Positions 1 to 6,249 of a stretch of DNA of 25,485 bases are shown one piece after another. Position numbers and translations under genes: made by a program. Under the pieces are notes generated by a model. It was not told the origin of the DNA. It did not search any database and saw only the letters and a list, made by a program, of their open reading frames with translations. Origin of the DNA: Bacteroidales bacterium (lineage in GTDB: Bacteria > Bacteroidota > Bacteroidia > Bacteroidales > Marinilabiliaceae); NCBI GenBank assembly GCA_900766825.1, contig CAAFWU010000024.1:1-25485 (forward strand), read 5' to 3'. Numbering within the stretch: position 1 is the first letter of the stretch; each line of letters begins with the position of its first letter.

Positions 1-34
1 AATGCCTACTATCGATGACGATGAAGAAGAATAA
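1..34 (+). CDS. C-terminal end of an upstream gene (partial)
   Basis: An open frame enters from the left edge and ends with the acidic tail MPTIDDDEEE and a TAA stop at 32-34. Only about ten residues are visible, so no function can be given. A hairpin follows at once. The next gene lies on the same strand, so this is probably the preceding member of the same mobile-element gene set. Confidence 0.5.
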   Translation, partial: MPTIDDDEEE

Positions 35-44
35 ATAATAAACA

Positions 45-82
45 GGACAGCAGGTAATAGAAAACTTGCTGTCCATTTTGTT
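45..82 (+). terminator. Hairpin after the partial left-edge gene
   Basis: A ten-pair stem joins 45-54 (GGACAGCAGG) to 65-74 (CTTGCTGTCC), with one G-T pair, and is followed by ATTTTGTT. The shape and its place 10 bases after a stop codon fit an intrinsic terminator or an mRNA 3' end processing hairpin. Confidence 0.6.
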
Positions 83-103
83 AAACAAAAACAGTCAAAG
101 AAA

Positions 104-562
104 ATGGAAATCATTGACAAAAAAGAGTTCACGGATGCGATCAAAGCGGCCTATCCAGAAAAGGAAAAGAACCCCAATATCAAAGCCCTCAAAGAAGCTA
201 TTGATGACGCTGTGAGCGATATGATGGAGTTCAACACAAAGTTGAATAGATATGTAGAACGCCTACAAAAGTTCGCATCCATTCAGCAGATGTTCTATGC
301 CCAGGTACAGAACATCCTTGAGAGTGATGTCTATCTCGAAGAACCCCAATTCGAGGATGACGTCCCACAAGGAAACTACAAGCTACGTGGCACAGAAGAA
401 CTCTTCAAATGGCTTGAAGCCATAAACCAGATGCATGACTATCAGATGCACGAGTTCGTTGATACACTGTACGATATGGACCGAAATGAGTTCACTAATC
501 TCAACTACGAGGTACGCAGAACACTTGACTCATACAAGTCCGTAACACAAATAAAAGAGTAA
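104..562 (+). CDS. Hypothetical protein, 152 aa, helical and acidic
   Basis: I do not recognise this protein. It has no signal peptide or membrane segment and is rich in Glu, Asp, Lys and Gln. The stretch from about residue 20 to 75 looks like a long amphipathic helix or coiled coil, and the C-terminal half is also predicted-helical in character (many Met, Tyr, Asp and His). The ATG at 104 is the first start after the upstream hairpin. A second hairpin follows eight bases after the stop, so the gene sits in its own hairpin-bounded cassette. The low GC and A-ending codons differ from the chromosomal genes to the right and match its neighbours up to 1658, which fits cargo of the element that carries the integrase at 1615-2754. 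Function unknown. Confidence 0.7.
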   Translation: MEIIDKKEFTDAIKAAYPEKEKNPNIKALKEAIDDAVSDMMEFNTKLNRYVERLQKFASIQQMFYAQVQNILESDVYLEEPQFEDDVPQGNYKLRGTEELFKWLEAINQMHDYQMHEFVDTLYDMDRNEFTNLNYEVRRTLDSYKSVTQIKE

Positions 563-569
563 ACCAATA

Positions 570-606
570 TAGGGTGGTAGGATTTTCTTCACTACCACCC
601 TATTTA
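570..606 (+). terminator. Perfect 11-bp hairpin between small genes
   Basis: Bases 570-580 (TAGGGTGGTAG) pair perfectly with 592-602 (CTACCACCCTA) across an 11-base loop, and TTTAAA follows. It starts eight bases past the stop of the 152-aa gene and ends before the ATG at 620. The T tract is short, so it may act as a weak terminator or an mRNA-stabilising hairpin. Confidence 0.65.
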
Positions 607-619
607 AAATCAAATACAA

Positions 620-826
620 ATGAAAAAGAAAAAAGAGATCGAAGCAAGAGTTTCAAACGGAGTATACACTTGGGAATCAGACAAGTACATACTCAACGTA
701 AACACCAAAGACAATACCTATACAGTCTACGACAAAGCATTAGGTAAAGTCATTCGCACCAACAGCGAAGCCACATGGAATAGCGTCAAAAGCATTAAGA
801 TACATTGCTTTGGCGATGACGTTTAA
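620..826 (+). CDS. Small hypothetical protein, 68 aa
   Basis: This is a short basic-start protein (MKKKKEIEARV) with a middle section of alternating hydrophobic and polar residues, such as YILNVNTKDNTYTVYD, that suggests a small beta-sheet fold. It has no membrane segment. It begins 18 bases after the upstream hairpin and ends 17 bases before the next ATG, so it is probably transcribed with the genes at 844 and 1038. Base composition matches the rest of the AT-rich left block. I recognise no family, and the role is unknown. Confidence 0.6.
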   Translation: MKKKKEIEARVSNGVYTWESDKYILNVNTKDNTYTVYDKALGKVIRTNSEATWNSVKSIKIHCFGDDV

Positions 827-843
827 TCAATAAACCAAAAGCC

Positions 844-1044
844 ATGAATCTATTATTAGAATCAAGCGATGAAGTCTACGAAGACGACATGGAGCACTAC
901 TATAGCAAATACGATGAACTCGTAGATCGATACTACGAAGATTGCACTAAAGCATGGTGCAAAGAAAATAACATCGATTACGAAAGCTATAAAGCACAAC
1001 AAGAAAACTACAAAGAAGAACCATTAGAAGAATTGCCATGGTAA
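844..1044 (+). CDS. Small acidic hypothetical protein, 66 aa
   Basis: This 66-residue protein is very rich in Glu, Asp and Tyr, with almost no hydrophobic core (repeated DDMEHYYSKYDELVDRYYEDC-like acidic and aromatic pattern). Its stop overlaps the start of the next gene: the ATG at 1038 lies inside its last codons, so translation of the two is probably coupled. Small, strongly acidic proteins are common in phage and plasmid cargo, where some mimic DNA or inhibit host proteins. That is only a class-level thought, and nothing in the sequence proves it here. Confidence 0.6.
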   Translation: MNLLLESSDEVYEDDMEHYYSKYDELVDRYYEDCTKAWCKENNIDYESYKAQQENYKEEPLEELPW

Positions 1045-1658
1045 TAAGTTGCAGAAAAAAGTATGGTATAACAAATACCTACGTCAGAATATTTACTGAC
1101 AGTAACAGAGAGGAGATTGAAAAGAAACTCGTTCCTCTTTTCAAAAACCTCTCTGATTTCAAAATCTTCGTTAGCAGATATTCAGACTTCTACTTTGATG
1201 TCAAGGAAGCTATAGAAGAACTGAACATGTACCTCGAAAACAAGAAGAATATCTGCTATGTCACAAGTCAAATACTGCAAGACTTCGCACAACAGCATCC
1301 TTATTGTATAAACAATATAGCCTATTTCGCCGAGGATTATCAGGCTACAGAGTATGATTATCCAACTAACATACAAAGGATGACCGAACTACATGATGGA
1401 CTCAAAACAATGCTCTTAGATATGGATTTACACGATGGTAAATTCAACTACTGGGGCTTTGACGAAAACATCATGACCAGTATAATAAATTCTGGCTTAG
1501 AGATGATAAATCGTCAAGAAGGCATTGCAGCCATTGAGTTCCCTTGCCCATTTACTGTACTCAAACACATCTACAACGGCACCAATATCATTCGAGATGA
1601 AATCTTTGAACAGATTAAGAATGCCGAACAGCAAGAGTGTTTAGAACTAACCTGTTAG
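1038..1658 (+). CDS. Hypothetical protein, 206 aa, convergent with integrase
   Basis: The start overlaps the end of the 66-aa gene by seven bases, which supports this ATG and translational coupling. The protein looks soluble and mainly helical, with five Cys residues but no recognisable metal-binding spacing, and I do not recognise it. Its last 44 bases overlap the 3' end of the integrase gene on the opposite strand (1615-1658), so the two transcripts would be complementary at their ends. No terminator fits between them. It is the last plus-strand gene of the AT-rich block and so probably element cargo. Confidence 0.65.
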   Translation: MVISCRKKYGITNTYVRIFTDSNREEIEKKLVPLFKNLSDFKIFVSRYSDFYFDVKEAIEELNMYLENKKNICYVTSQILQDFAQQHPYCINNIAYFAEDYQATEYDYPTNIQRMTELHDGLKTMLLDMDLHDGKFNYWGFDENIMTSIINSGLEMINRQEGIAAIEFPCPFTVLKHIYNGTNIIRDEIFEQIKNAEQQECLELTC

Positions 1659-2754
1659 CAAAATCCACCTTACGAATATCGTGCTTGATGTAAATATTGG
1701 TAACCTCATTGCCAAAGGAATGCCCCAAAGCCAATGAGATAGTATCAATACTTACATCAAGACTCGATGCTAACGTAGCCCACGAATGCCTCGCCCAATA
1801 TAACGTTAGGTCAGGTATTTGTCTCTTCAAACGAACGTTTATTACCCTCTTCATGATACGTGCAGACTTATACCTATCAGCCAAGTCAAGCAACGTATTC
1901 TTTCCTCTATGCTTCTCTATCAAAGCCATAGCCTCTGGCTCAACCTTGATGTCATACAACTTCTTGGTCTTGGCACGATAATAAACAATCCTACCATTTT
2001 CAATCTCTTTAAGATTGTATAAATCGATAGGATTAATACCAATCAGATAGAACGAAAGCATAAAGATGTCACGAGCATAAGCATCCAAACCTGTCAGTTC
2101 ACTGTCTCTCAGACACTGCAACTGCTCCAAAGTAATACACCTCTTTCTAGTCTGCGTACGCTTAAGTCTGACTCTGCGAAATGGATTCTGCACAATCAAC
2201 TCATCGTCGATAGCATAATTTACAATATGTCTAAACATACCTGCATACAAACAAATGGTATTGTTAGACAGATTAGTGTGTTCATGCAAATGCTTAATCC
2301 ACTCACCAACGAAGGTCACAGTTATGTCACTCATAAACAAAGAATCCATAGACCTAAATGCATCAAGGTGATTGAAAGCATAACCATAAGATCTAATTGA
2401 TGAAGGACTTAACTCCATACCCTTCAACTGCCTCTTCCAGTATTCACCAAACGTTTCGTGAACAACTGCGTCCCCATCACAGATAGCCTTGCAAATATTC
2501 AATGCTTCAGCCAGATGCTTACCCTCGCATTCAATGCGGCATCGTCTAAGTATTGAGGTTAATTTATCATTCTCACGATAGAAAGAACGACCAATGATAC
2601 ACTCATTGATAACGTCAAACTGGTCTTCATAACAAGCATAGCCAGTAGTCACCATTCTCGTCTTCCTATCCTCGGAAAGATAGACTTTGATAGAAAACTT
2701 ACCATCCTTCATTTGCTTGCGCCTATCAAGCTTTAAGAAAATCTTTAGAGACAT
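1615..2754 (-). CDS. Tyrosine recombinase / site-specific integrase
   Basis: This 379-residue protein has the layout of Bacteroidetes mobile-element integrases: an N-terminal arm-binding-like segment (about 1-50, including DGKFSIKVYLSEDRKTRM), a SAM-like core-binding domain (about 100-200) and a C-terminal catalytic domain (about 205-370). Visible catalytic features are a Lys-rich beta-hairpin (RAKTKK, 260-265), YWARHSW with Arg322 and His323, LGHS with His345, and the nucleophile Tyr355 in NIYIKHD. The usual first Arg of the catalytic set, expected near residue 238, is Ile in FYLIGIN, and the first His of box II is Tyr or Trp. Both are variations I associate with some Bacteroidetes integrases. 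It would excise or integrate the element whose genes lie to its left. A repeat cluster lies just upstream of its start. Confidence 0.92.
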   Translation of the reverse strand: MSLKIFLKLDRRKQMKDGKFSIKVYLSEDRKTRMVTTGYACYEDQFDVINECIIGRSFYRENDKLTSILRRCRIECEGKHLAEALNICKAICDGDAVVHETFGEYWKRQLKGMELSPSSIRSYGYAFNHLDAFRSMDSLFMSDITVTFVGEWIKHLHEHTNLSNNTICLYAGMFRHIVNYAIDDELIVQNPFRRVRLKRTQTRKRCITLEQLQCLRDSELTGLDAYARDIFMLSFYLIGINPIDLYNLKEIENGRIVYYRAKTKKLYDIKVEPEAMALIEKHRGKNTLLDLADRYKSARIMKRVINVRLKRQIPDLTLYWARHSWATLASSLDVSIDTISLALGHSFGNEVTNIYIKHDIRKVDFANRLVLNTLAVRHS

Positions 2755-2803
2755 ATAATAAAATAATTAATATCAAAATTTAAGATGAAATAGCATCAAA
2801 AAA

Positions 2804-2862
2804 GTACGCAAGAAACGAGGTTTTGTTGCGTACAACCGTACAATTTCGTACACTTTCGTACA
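2804..2862. repeat. CGTACA repeats and inverted repeat beside the integrase
   Basis: CGTACA occurs four times, starting at 2829, 2837, 2847 and 2857, the last three about one helical turn apart. In addition GTACGCAA (2804-2811) and TTGCGTAC (2826-2833) form a perfect 8-bp inverted repeat with a 14-base spacer. The cluster begins 50 bases upstream of the integrase start. Such iterated sites next to int fit binding sites for the integrase or an excision factor, or an operator. Which of these is inference. Confidence 0.6.
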
Positions 2863-3035
2863 GTTTTTAGAGTTAATTTCTGTTACTTATAGAGGTTTTA
2901 ACTTGATATAACTGATACAGATAACAGCTTAATGCATTGATATTCTTGAATGTAATATACTTTAACACTTAAGTCGATAGAATGTTGGGTACCTTTCAGG
3001 GCGCTGCGATTTATGGGGGGGAGGGGATGCGTTTA

Positions 3036-3100
3036 CCCAGGGCGGTGCCCTGGGCTATGTTCTGTTGCCCCTTCGGGGCGATAGCCCCCGATGGGGGCTA
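3036..3100. repeat. Three back-to-back short hairpins (REP-like)
   Basis: Three perfect stems with three-base loops follow one another: CCCAGGGC/GCCCTGGG (3036-3054), GCCCC/GGGGC (3067-3079) and TAGCCCCC/GGGGGCTA (3082-3100). The block is GC-rich inside AT-rich surroundings. Clustered palindromes of this kind resemble the extragenic palindromic repeats scattered through Bacteroidetes genomes. The opening CCCAGGGCG is shared with the array at the right end of this window. Confidence 0.6.
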
Positions 3101-3256
3101 AACATACTGGCACTTTCAAGTTGAATTATGCCTTTACAAACTTAGGTTTTTACACTATTTCGCATTCCATTTGAATTCTGCATTCTTAAATAAGATCACT
3201 TTGAATAAAACCACTTGCGAAACTTTAGTTAATAATCAATACCAATTTAAGATTTA

Positions 3257-3300
3257 GGGGGTAAAAGCTGTTAGTACTAACAGATTTTACCCCCCCCCCC
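3257..3300. repeat. Long palindrome with 11-C run
   Basis: GGGGGTAAAA (3257-3266) pairs with TTTTACCCCC (3285-3294) around a fully palindromic core CTGTTAGTACTAACAG (3268-3283), with a single mismatch (3267/3284). The right arm runs on into 11 consecutive C (3290-3300). It lies 3' of the glycosidase remnant at 3342. On that strand no T tract follows, so a plain intrinsic terminator is not certain. Confidence 0.6.
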
Positions 3301-3341
3301 TGACTTTTGTATATAACTAATAATCAATAATATATATCCGC

Positions 3342-4202
3342 CTATTTGGCAATAGGAAAGTAGATTGTATATGCCTCGTCCCCAATCTCATACAGTGGTT
3401 TAAAGCGAGTTAACTTATCTTGTCCCACTGTGCGGTAATGACTCTGGGTCCAACGTACAGTCCTATACTGTTGGTCAACCTCACGCATCAAGAATGTGAC
3501 AGGCTTCTGGGCGTCGCCTTTTATGGGAACTTCACTTCCCTCGGCTGCCAAAACAATAGGTCCGTGCATCAGTGCGTAGAGATTTTTTGACCCGGGCAAA
3601 GCCTCCGTCCACAAGCGGTCGGCAAAGTCAATCACAACATCGTCATTCTCCCATTCGCGCTCCAGCGTCATAAATTCGTGCAACTGGTTCACTACCACCG
3701 CCTTGCCGTTAACCTTAACCGTGGCCTTTTGGTCCAACCACCATGGCAGACGCAGCCTAAGCCCAAAGCGGACTTTTTCTTCGGCACGCACCTTTATGTT
3801 GATGCGGAAGCGGTCGGTGTCCCAACTCTTGTTCCATCCGTTGCACTCAAAATCCTGTTCAATGCTCACGCCTCGCCCCTCTGTCTGCCATTGTACCGAG
3901 GACGGAACGTACTGACTAACCGTAAGCTCCTTGCCCAAAACGTCTGCGTAATATATGTAGGTCGGGTATCGGTTATGAGCCTGAACCAACGAGCCGTGGC
4001 AGCAGTAGAAATCCATGGTAGGCGTGCCCCAACCCTTCTCGCCACCCTTGGTGTAGCCCGACCCCATTGGCAAAAAGTAGGCCACCATACCAATCGATGG
4101 ATGTTGCTGAGCCAAGATGCCATTATAGAGGTTCTGTTCAATGTAATCGGCATAGCATACGTCGCCCGTCAGCCTCAGCAAATAGTCAGCAGTCCGCATC
4201 AT
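3342..4202 (-). pseudogene. GH127-like (DUF1680) glycosidase, N-terminally truncated
   Basis: The 286-residue frame matches the C-terminal half of GH127 / DUF1680 beta-L-arabinofuranosidase-like proteins: MMRTADYLLRLTGD, then YADYIEQNLYNGILA, then FYCCHG with the paired cysteines (67-68) that in GH127 include the nucleophile and a zinc ligand, then beta-rich C-terminal domains. Family members are normally 600-800 residues. The N-terminal catalytic barrel portion, including the upstream Glu and Cys zinc ligands, is missing. Upstream of the ATG the frame meets a stop within a few codons, and the metK terminator lies 49 bases away, so the missing part is not nearby. The ATG at 4202 is simply the first Met in the surviving fragment. 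It is probably a decayed gene with no catalytic activity. An alternative, a secreted accessory fragment, is unlikely because there is no signal peptide. Confidence 0.8.
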
Positions 4203-4238
4203 GTTATTTTAATCTATATCGTAAATTTACTCCACCCC

Positions 4239-4281
4239 ACAAATAAAAATCGGCACCCCAAAATAACCTTCTGGGGTGCCG
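4239..4281 (-). terminator. metK intrinsic terminator
   Basis: CGGCACCCCA (4251-4260) pairs perfectly with TGGGGTGCCG (4272-4281) over an 11-base loop. Read on the minus strand, the stem is followed by ATTTTTATTTGT. It lies 33 bases past the metK stop codon, so it is a classic rho-independent terminator for metK. Confidence 0.88.
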
Positions 4282-4313
4282 ATTTCATATTGTCTATCTA
4301 AATAACTTCAGTT

Positions 4314-5615
4314 CTAAAGACCAAAAGCCTCTTTAACCTTATCCACATAGTCCAACTTCTCCCATGTGAAGAGCTCTACATGCTTGGTCACGCTCTTGCC
4401 ACCAACCTCAAATGTCACGTCCTTCCACTCAGGTTTGCGACCAAAGTGACCGTAGGAGGCTGTGGGCTCGTAGATGGGGTTCTTGAGTTTGAAGCGCTCG
4501 ATGATGGCGTAGGGCCTCATATCGAACACCTTGAGCACCTTCTCGGCAATCTGACCATCGGTCAATGCCACGTGCGATGTGCCGTAGGTGTTGATGAAGA
4601 GACCAACAGGCTCTGCAATGCCAATGGCGTAGGCCACCTCTACCAATACCTCGTCTGCAACACCAGCAGCCACCAAGTTCTTGGCCACGTGGCGTGCTGC
4701 GTAGGCTGCCGAACGGTCAACCTTCGAGGGGTCTTTGCCCGAGAAGGCTCCACCACCGTGAGCACCCTTGCCTCCGTAGGTATCCACAATTATCTTGCGA
4801 CCCGTGAGACCCGTGTCGCCGTGAGGACCACCGATCACGAACTTGCCTGTGGGGTTCACAAAAAGCTTCAGTTTGTTGGCGTTGGCGGGGTTGCCCGATG
4901 TTTGGTTGTCCAGCAGCACTATGTCGTCCTCGAAGAGGGCAGCTATGTTGGCAGGCAACTGTTTCTTTACACGCTCCAGCAGGATCTCCTTAACGTCTTT
5001 GGCTATGGTGGCCAACATCTCGGGCTCTGAAGCAAAGTCGTCGTGCTGAGTGGAGATGACTATGGTGTCGATGCGCAGAGGACGGTTGTCGTCGGAGTAC
5101 TCTATGGTCACCTGACTCTTAGAGTCGGGGCGCAAATAGGTCATCAGCTTACCCTCGCGGCGAATGGCCGAGAGCTCCTGAAGCAGACGGTGAGCCAAGA
5201 AGATAGGCAGAGGCATCAGCTCCTCGGTGTCGCGGCAAGCGTAGCCAAACATCATGCCCTGGTCGCCAGCGCCCTGCTTCTCCTTATCCTCGCGAACAAC
5301 GCCCTGATTGATGTCGTGGCTCTGCTCGTGAAGGGCCGAGATGACGCCACAAGAGCGTGCGTCGAACTGATACTCACTCTTGTTGTAACCAATGTTGTCT
5401 ATTACCTTGCGGGCCACATCCTGAACCGAGACGTAGCCATTGGTGTTGAGCTCGCCAGCCACCACGGTGAGACCTGTGGTAACCAAGGTCTCGCATGCCA
5501 CCTTGCTCTCCTCGTCCTGAGCCAAGAGGGCGTCCAGCACTGCGTCCGATATCTGGTCGGCTACCTTGTCGGGGTGTCCCTCAGACACCGACTCCGATGT
5601 AAAGAAATATGCCAT
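4314..5615 (-). CDS. metK: S-adenosylmethionine synthase
   Basis: MetK makes S-adenosylmethionine from methionine and ATP, releasing phosphate and diphosphate, in the cytoplasm as a homotetramer. At 433 residues it has the length usual for Bacteroidetes MetK. Family signatures are all present: ESVSEGHPDKVADQISDA at the N terminus (with the ATP-contacting His14 and Asp16), GAGDQGMMFGYA in the first third, and GGGAFSGKDPSKVDRSAAY near the middle. The start MAYFFTSESVSEG is standard. The tRNA-Ala gene lies upstream on the same strand. The leader between them contains a SAM-II-like aptamer and a terminator hairpin, so expression is probably feedback-controlled by SAM. I see no separate promoter box between the tRNA and metK, and the two may share the promoter at 5954-5985. 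Confidence 0.98.
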   Translation of the reverse strand: MAYFFTSESVSEGHPDKVADQISDAVLDALLAQDEESKVACETLVTTGLTVVAGELNTNGYVSVQDVARKVIDNIGYNKSEYQFDARSCGVISALHEQSHDINQGVVREDKEKQGAGDQGMMFGYACRDTEELMPLPIFLAHRLLQELSAIRREGKLMTYLRPDSKSQVTIEYSDDNRPLRIDTIVISTQHDDFASEPEMLATIAKDVKEILLERVKKQLPANIAALFEDDIVLLDNQTSGNPANANKLKLFVNPTGKFVIGGPHGDTGLTGRKIIVDTYGGKGAHGGGAFSGKDPSKVDRSAAYAARHVAKNLVAAGVADEVLVEVAYAIGIAEPVGLFINTYGTSHVALTDGQIAEKVLKVFDMRPYAIIERFKLKNPIYEPTASYGHFGRKPEWKDVTFEVGGKSVTKHVELFTWEKLDYVDKVKEAFGL

Positions 5616-5643
5616 ATTCTGTTTGTTTCTTTGTTATCTGTCA

Positions 5644-5688
5644 TAAAAACAACTAACGCGTCTCTCAACCAACTGTTGGGAAACGCGC
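5644..5688 (-). terminator. Attenuator-like terminator in the metK leader
   Basis: On the minus strand bases 5688 to 5656 fold into a long stem: GCGCGTTTC plus CAAC pair with GTTG plus GAGACGCGT, giving about 14 pairs including two G-T pairs, with one C/A mismatch and a five-base loop. TAGTTGTTTTTATG follows. It lies between the aptamer-like region and the metK start (29 bases before the ATG), where a regulated terminator would be. It could also end transcripts from tRNA-Ala. Confidence 0.7.
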
Positions 5689-5696
5689 CTCGGAGT

Positions 5697-5739
5697 AAGC
5701 GAAAATGCTAAACGTGATGTTGTCGCTTTTTAGCACTTT
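5697..5739 (-). promoter_or_regulatory. Alternative hairpins of the metK leader (expression platform)
   Basis: On the minus strand AAAGTGCTAAA (5739-5729), which contains the 3' strand of the putative aptamer, can pair with TTTAGCATTTT (5712-5702), 11 pairs with one G-T. AAGCGA (5728-5723) can pair with TCGCTT (5702-5697). These pairings would compete with the aptamer pseudoknot, as expected for a switching region. This is inference from complementarity only. Confidence 0.5.
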
Positions 5740-5773
5740 TTTATAGTGGTTGCAAGTAGCAAATCCATCCACT
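5724..5773 (-). promoter_or_regulatory. Candidate SAM-II riboswitch aptamer upstream of metK
   Basis: Read on the minus strand, a five-pair stem AGTGG/CCACT (5773-5769 with 5749-5745) encloses a 19-base loop holding GATTT and ending in TGCAA. It is followed by TAAA and then GCTAAAAAGC. The SAM-II class has the same order: a short P1 stem, a 19-base loop with GAUUU and UGCAA, then UAAA, then GCUAAAAAGG forming an H-type pseudoknot with the loop. Here GCT and GCA in the loop can pair with AGC and TGC in the 3' strand. Length (about 50 bases), order of blocks and position before metK all fit. The differences are a loop shortened by two bases between GATTT and TGCAA and a final GC instead of GG. 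SAM binding is inferred. Confidence 0.68.
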
Positions 5774-5825
5774 CTTTTGGGTTGTCTCTCTCATTGTCAA
5801 TTGCTTGACTTATGGTTGAGATGGT

Positions 5826-5900
<75 letters not shown>

Positions 5901-5953
5901 AAAATGTTTAAGTTCTTTTGTCTTTGTGAGATTGTTCCCTCATTTTGACACTG

Positions 5954-5985
5954 CAAAGATAGAAGGCTAATTTCATATTTGCAAA
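5954..5985 (-). promoter_or_regulatory. Bacteroidetes-type promoter for tRNA-Ala (and possibly metK)
   Basis: On the minus strand TTTG (5985-5982) and TATCTTTG (5961-5954) are separated by 20 bases, matching the Bacteroidetes -33 TTTG / -7 TAnnTTTG consensus. The tRNA-Ala 5' end lies 53 bases downstream. Confidence 0.8.
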
Positions 5986-6158
5986 TCTTTAGCCTCTTTT
6001 TTATCGAGAAAATGCAATAAATTTTTGCCTCATGAGCCTTATGTGTTGAATGTTAATAATATAGCCTTTGTGACATCAGCTGTGTTTCTTTACCTCAATT
6101 TTCTCATCGGTCTCCTTTTGACCTAAAATATGTGTCAAATAGGGTAGGGGAGATTGTT

Positions 6159-6208
6159 ATAAAAAAGAATTCCAACCTCTGGCTTGTGTTCCAAAGGTTG
6201 GAATTCTT
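6159..6208 (-). terminator. Terminator of the GT117 gene
   Basis: AAGAATTCCAACCT (6165-6178) pairs perfectly with AGGTTGGAATTCTT (6195-6208), 14 pairs. On the minus strand it runs straight into TTTTTTAT. It lies 41 bases past the stop of the gene at 6250. The stretch between this hairpin and the tRNA-Ala promoter (5986-6158) holds nothing else that I recognise. Confidence 0.9.
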
Positions 6209-6249
6209 AGTTTTAAGTCCTCTTACATATAGAAGAACTTTTTCTCCTC

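Larger units (their letters stand above)
2755..3341. other. Gene-free element/chromosome border
   Basis: No convincing gene is seen in these 587 bases. In order they hold a CGTACA repeat cluster (2804-2862), an AT-rich stretch with nothing recognisable (about 2870-3000), three short hairpins (3036-3100), more AT-rich sequence, and a large palindrome ending in an 11-C run (3257-3300). The change from AT-rich cargo to chromosomal sequence probably falls here, but the exact attachment site cannot be placed without the other end of the element. Confidence 0.6.

Noticed and set aside
3290..3300. Phase-variable switch from the 11-C run
   Set aside because: The run is not inside a reading frame and does not sit between a promoter and a functional gene, so no switching effect can be supported.
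5043..5711. 222-residue plus-strand frame opposite metK
   Set aside because: A shadow of metK codon bias. It also runs across the structured metK leader.
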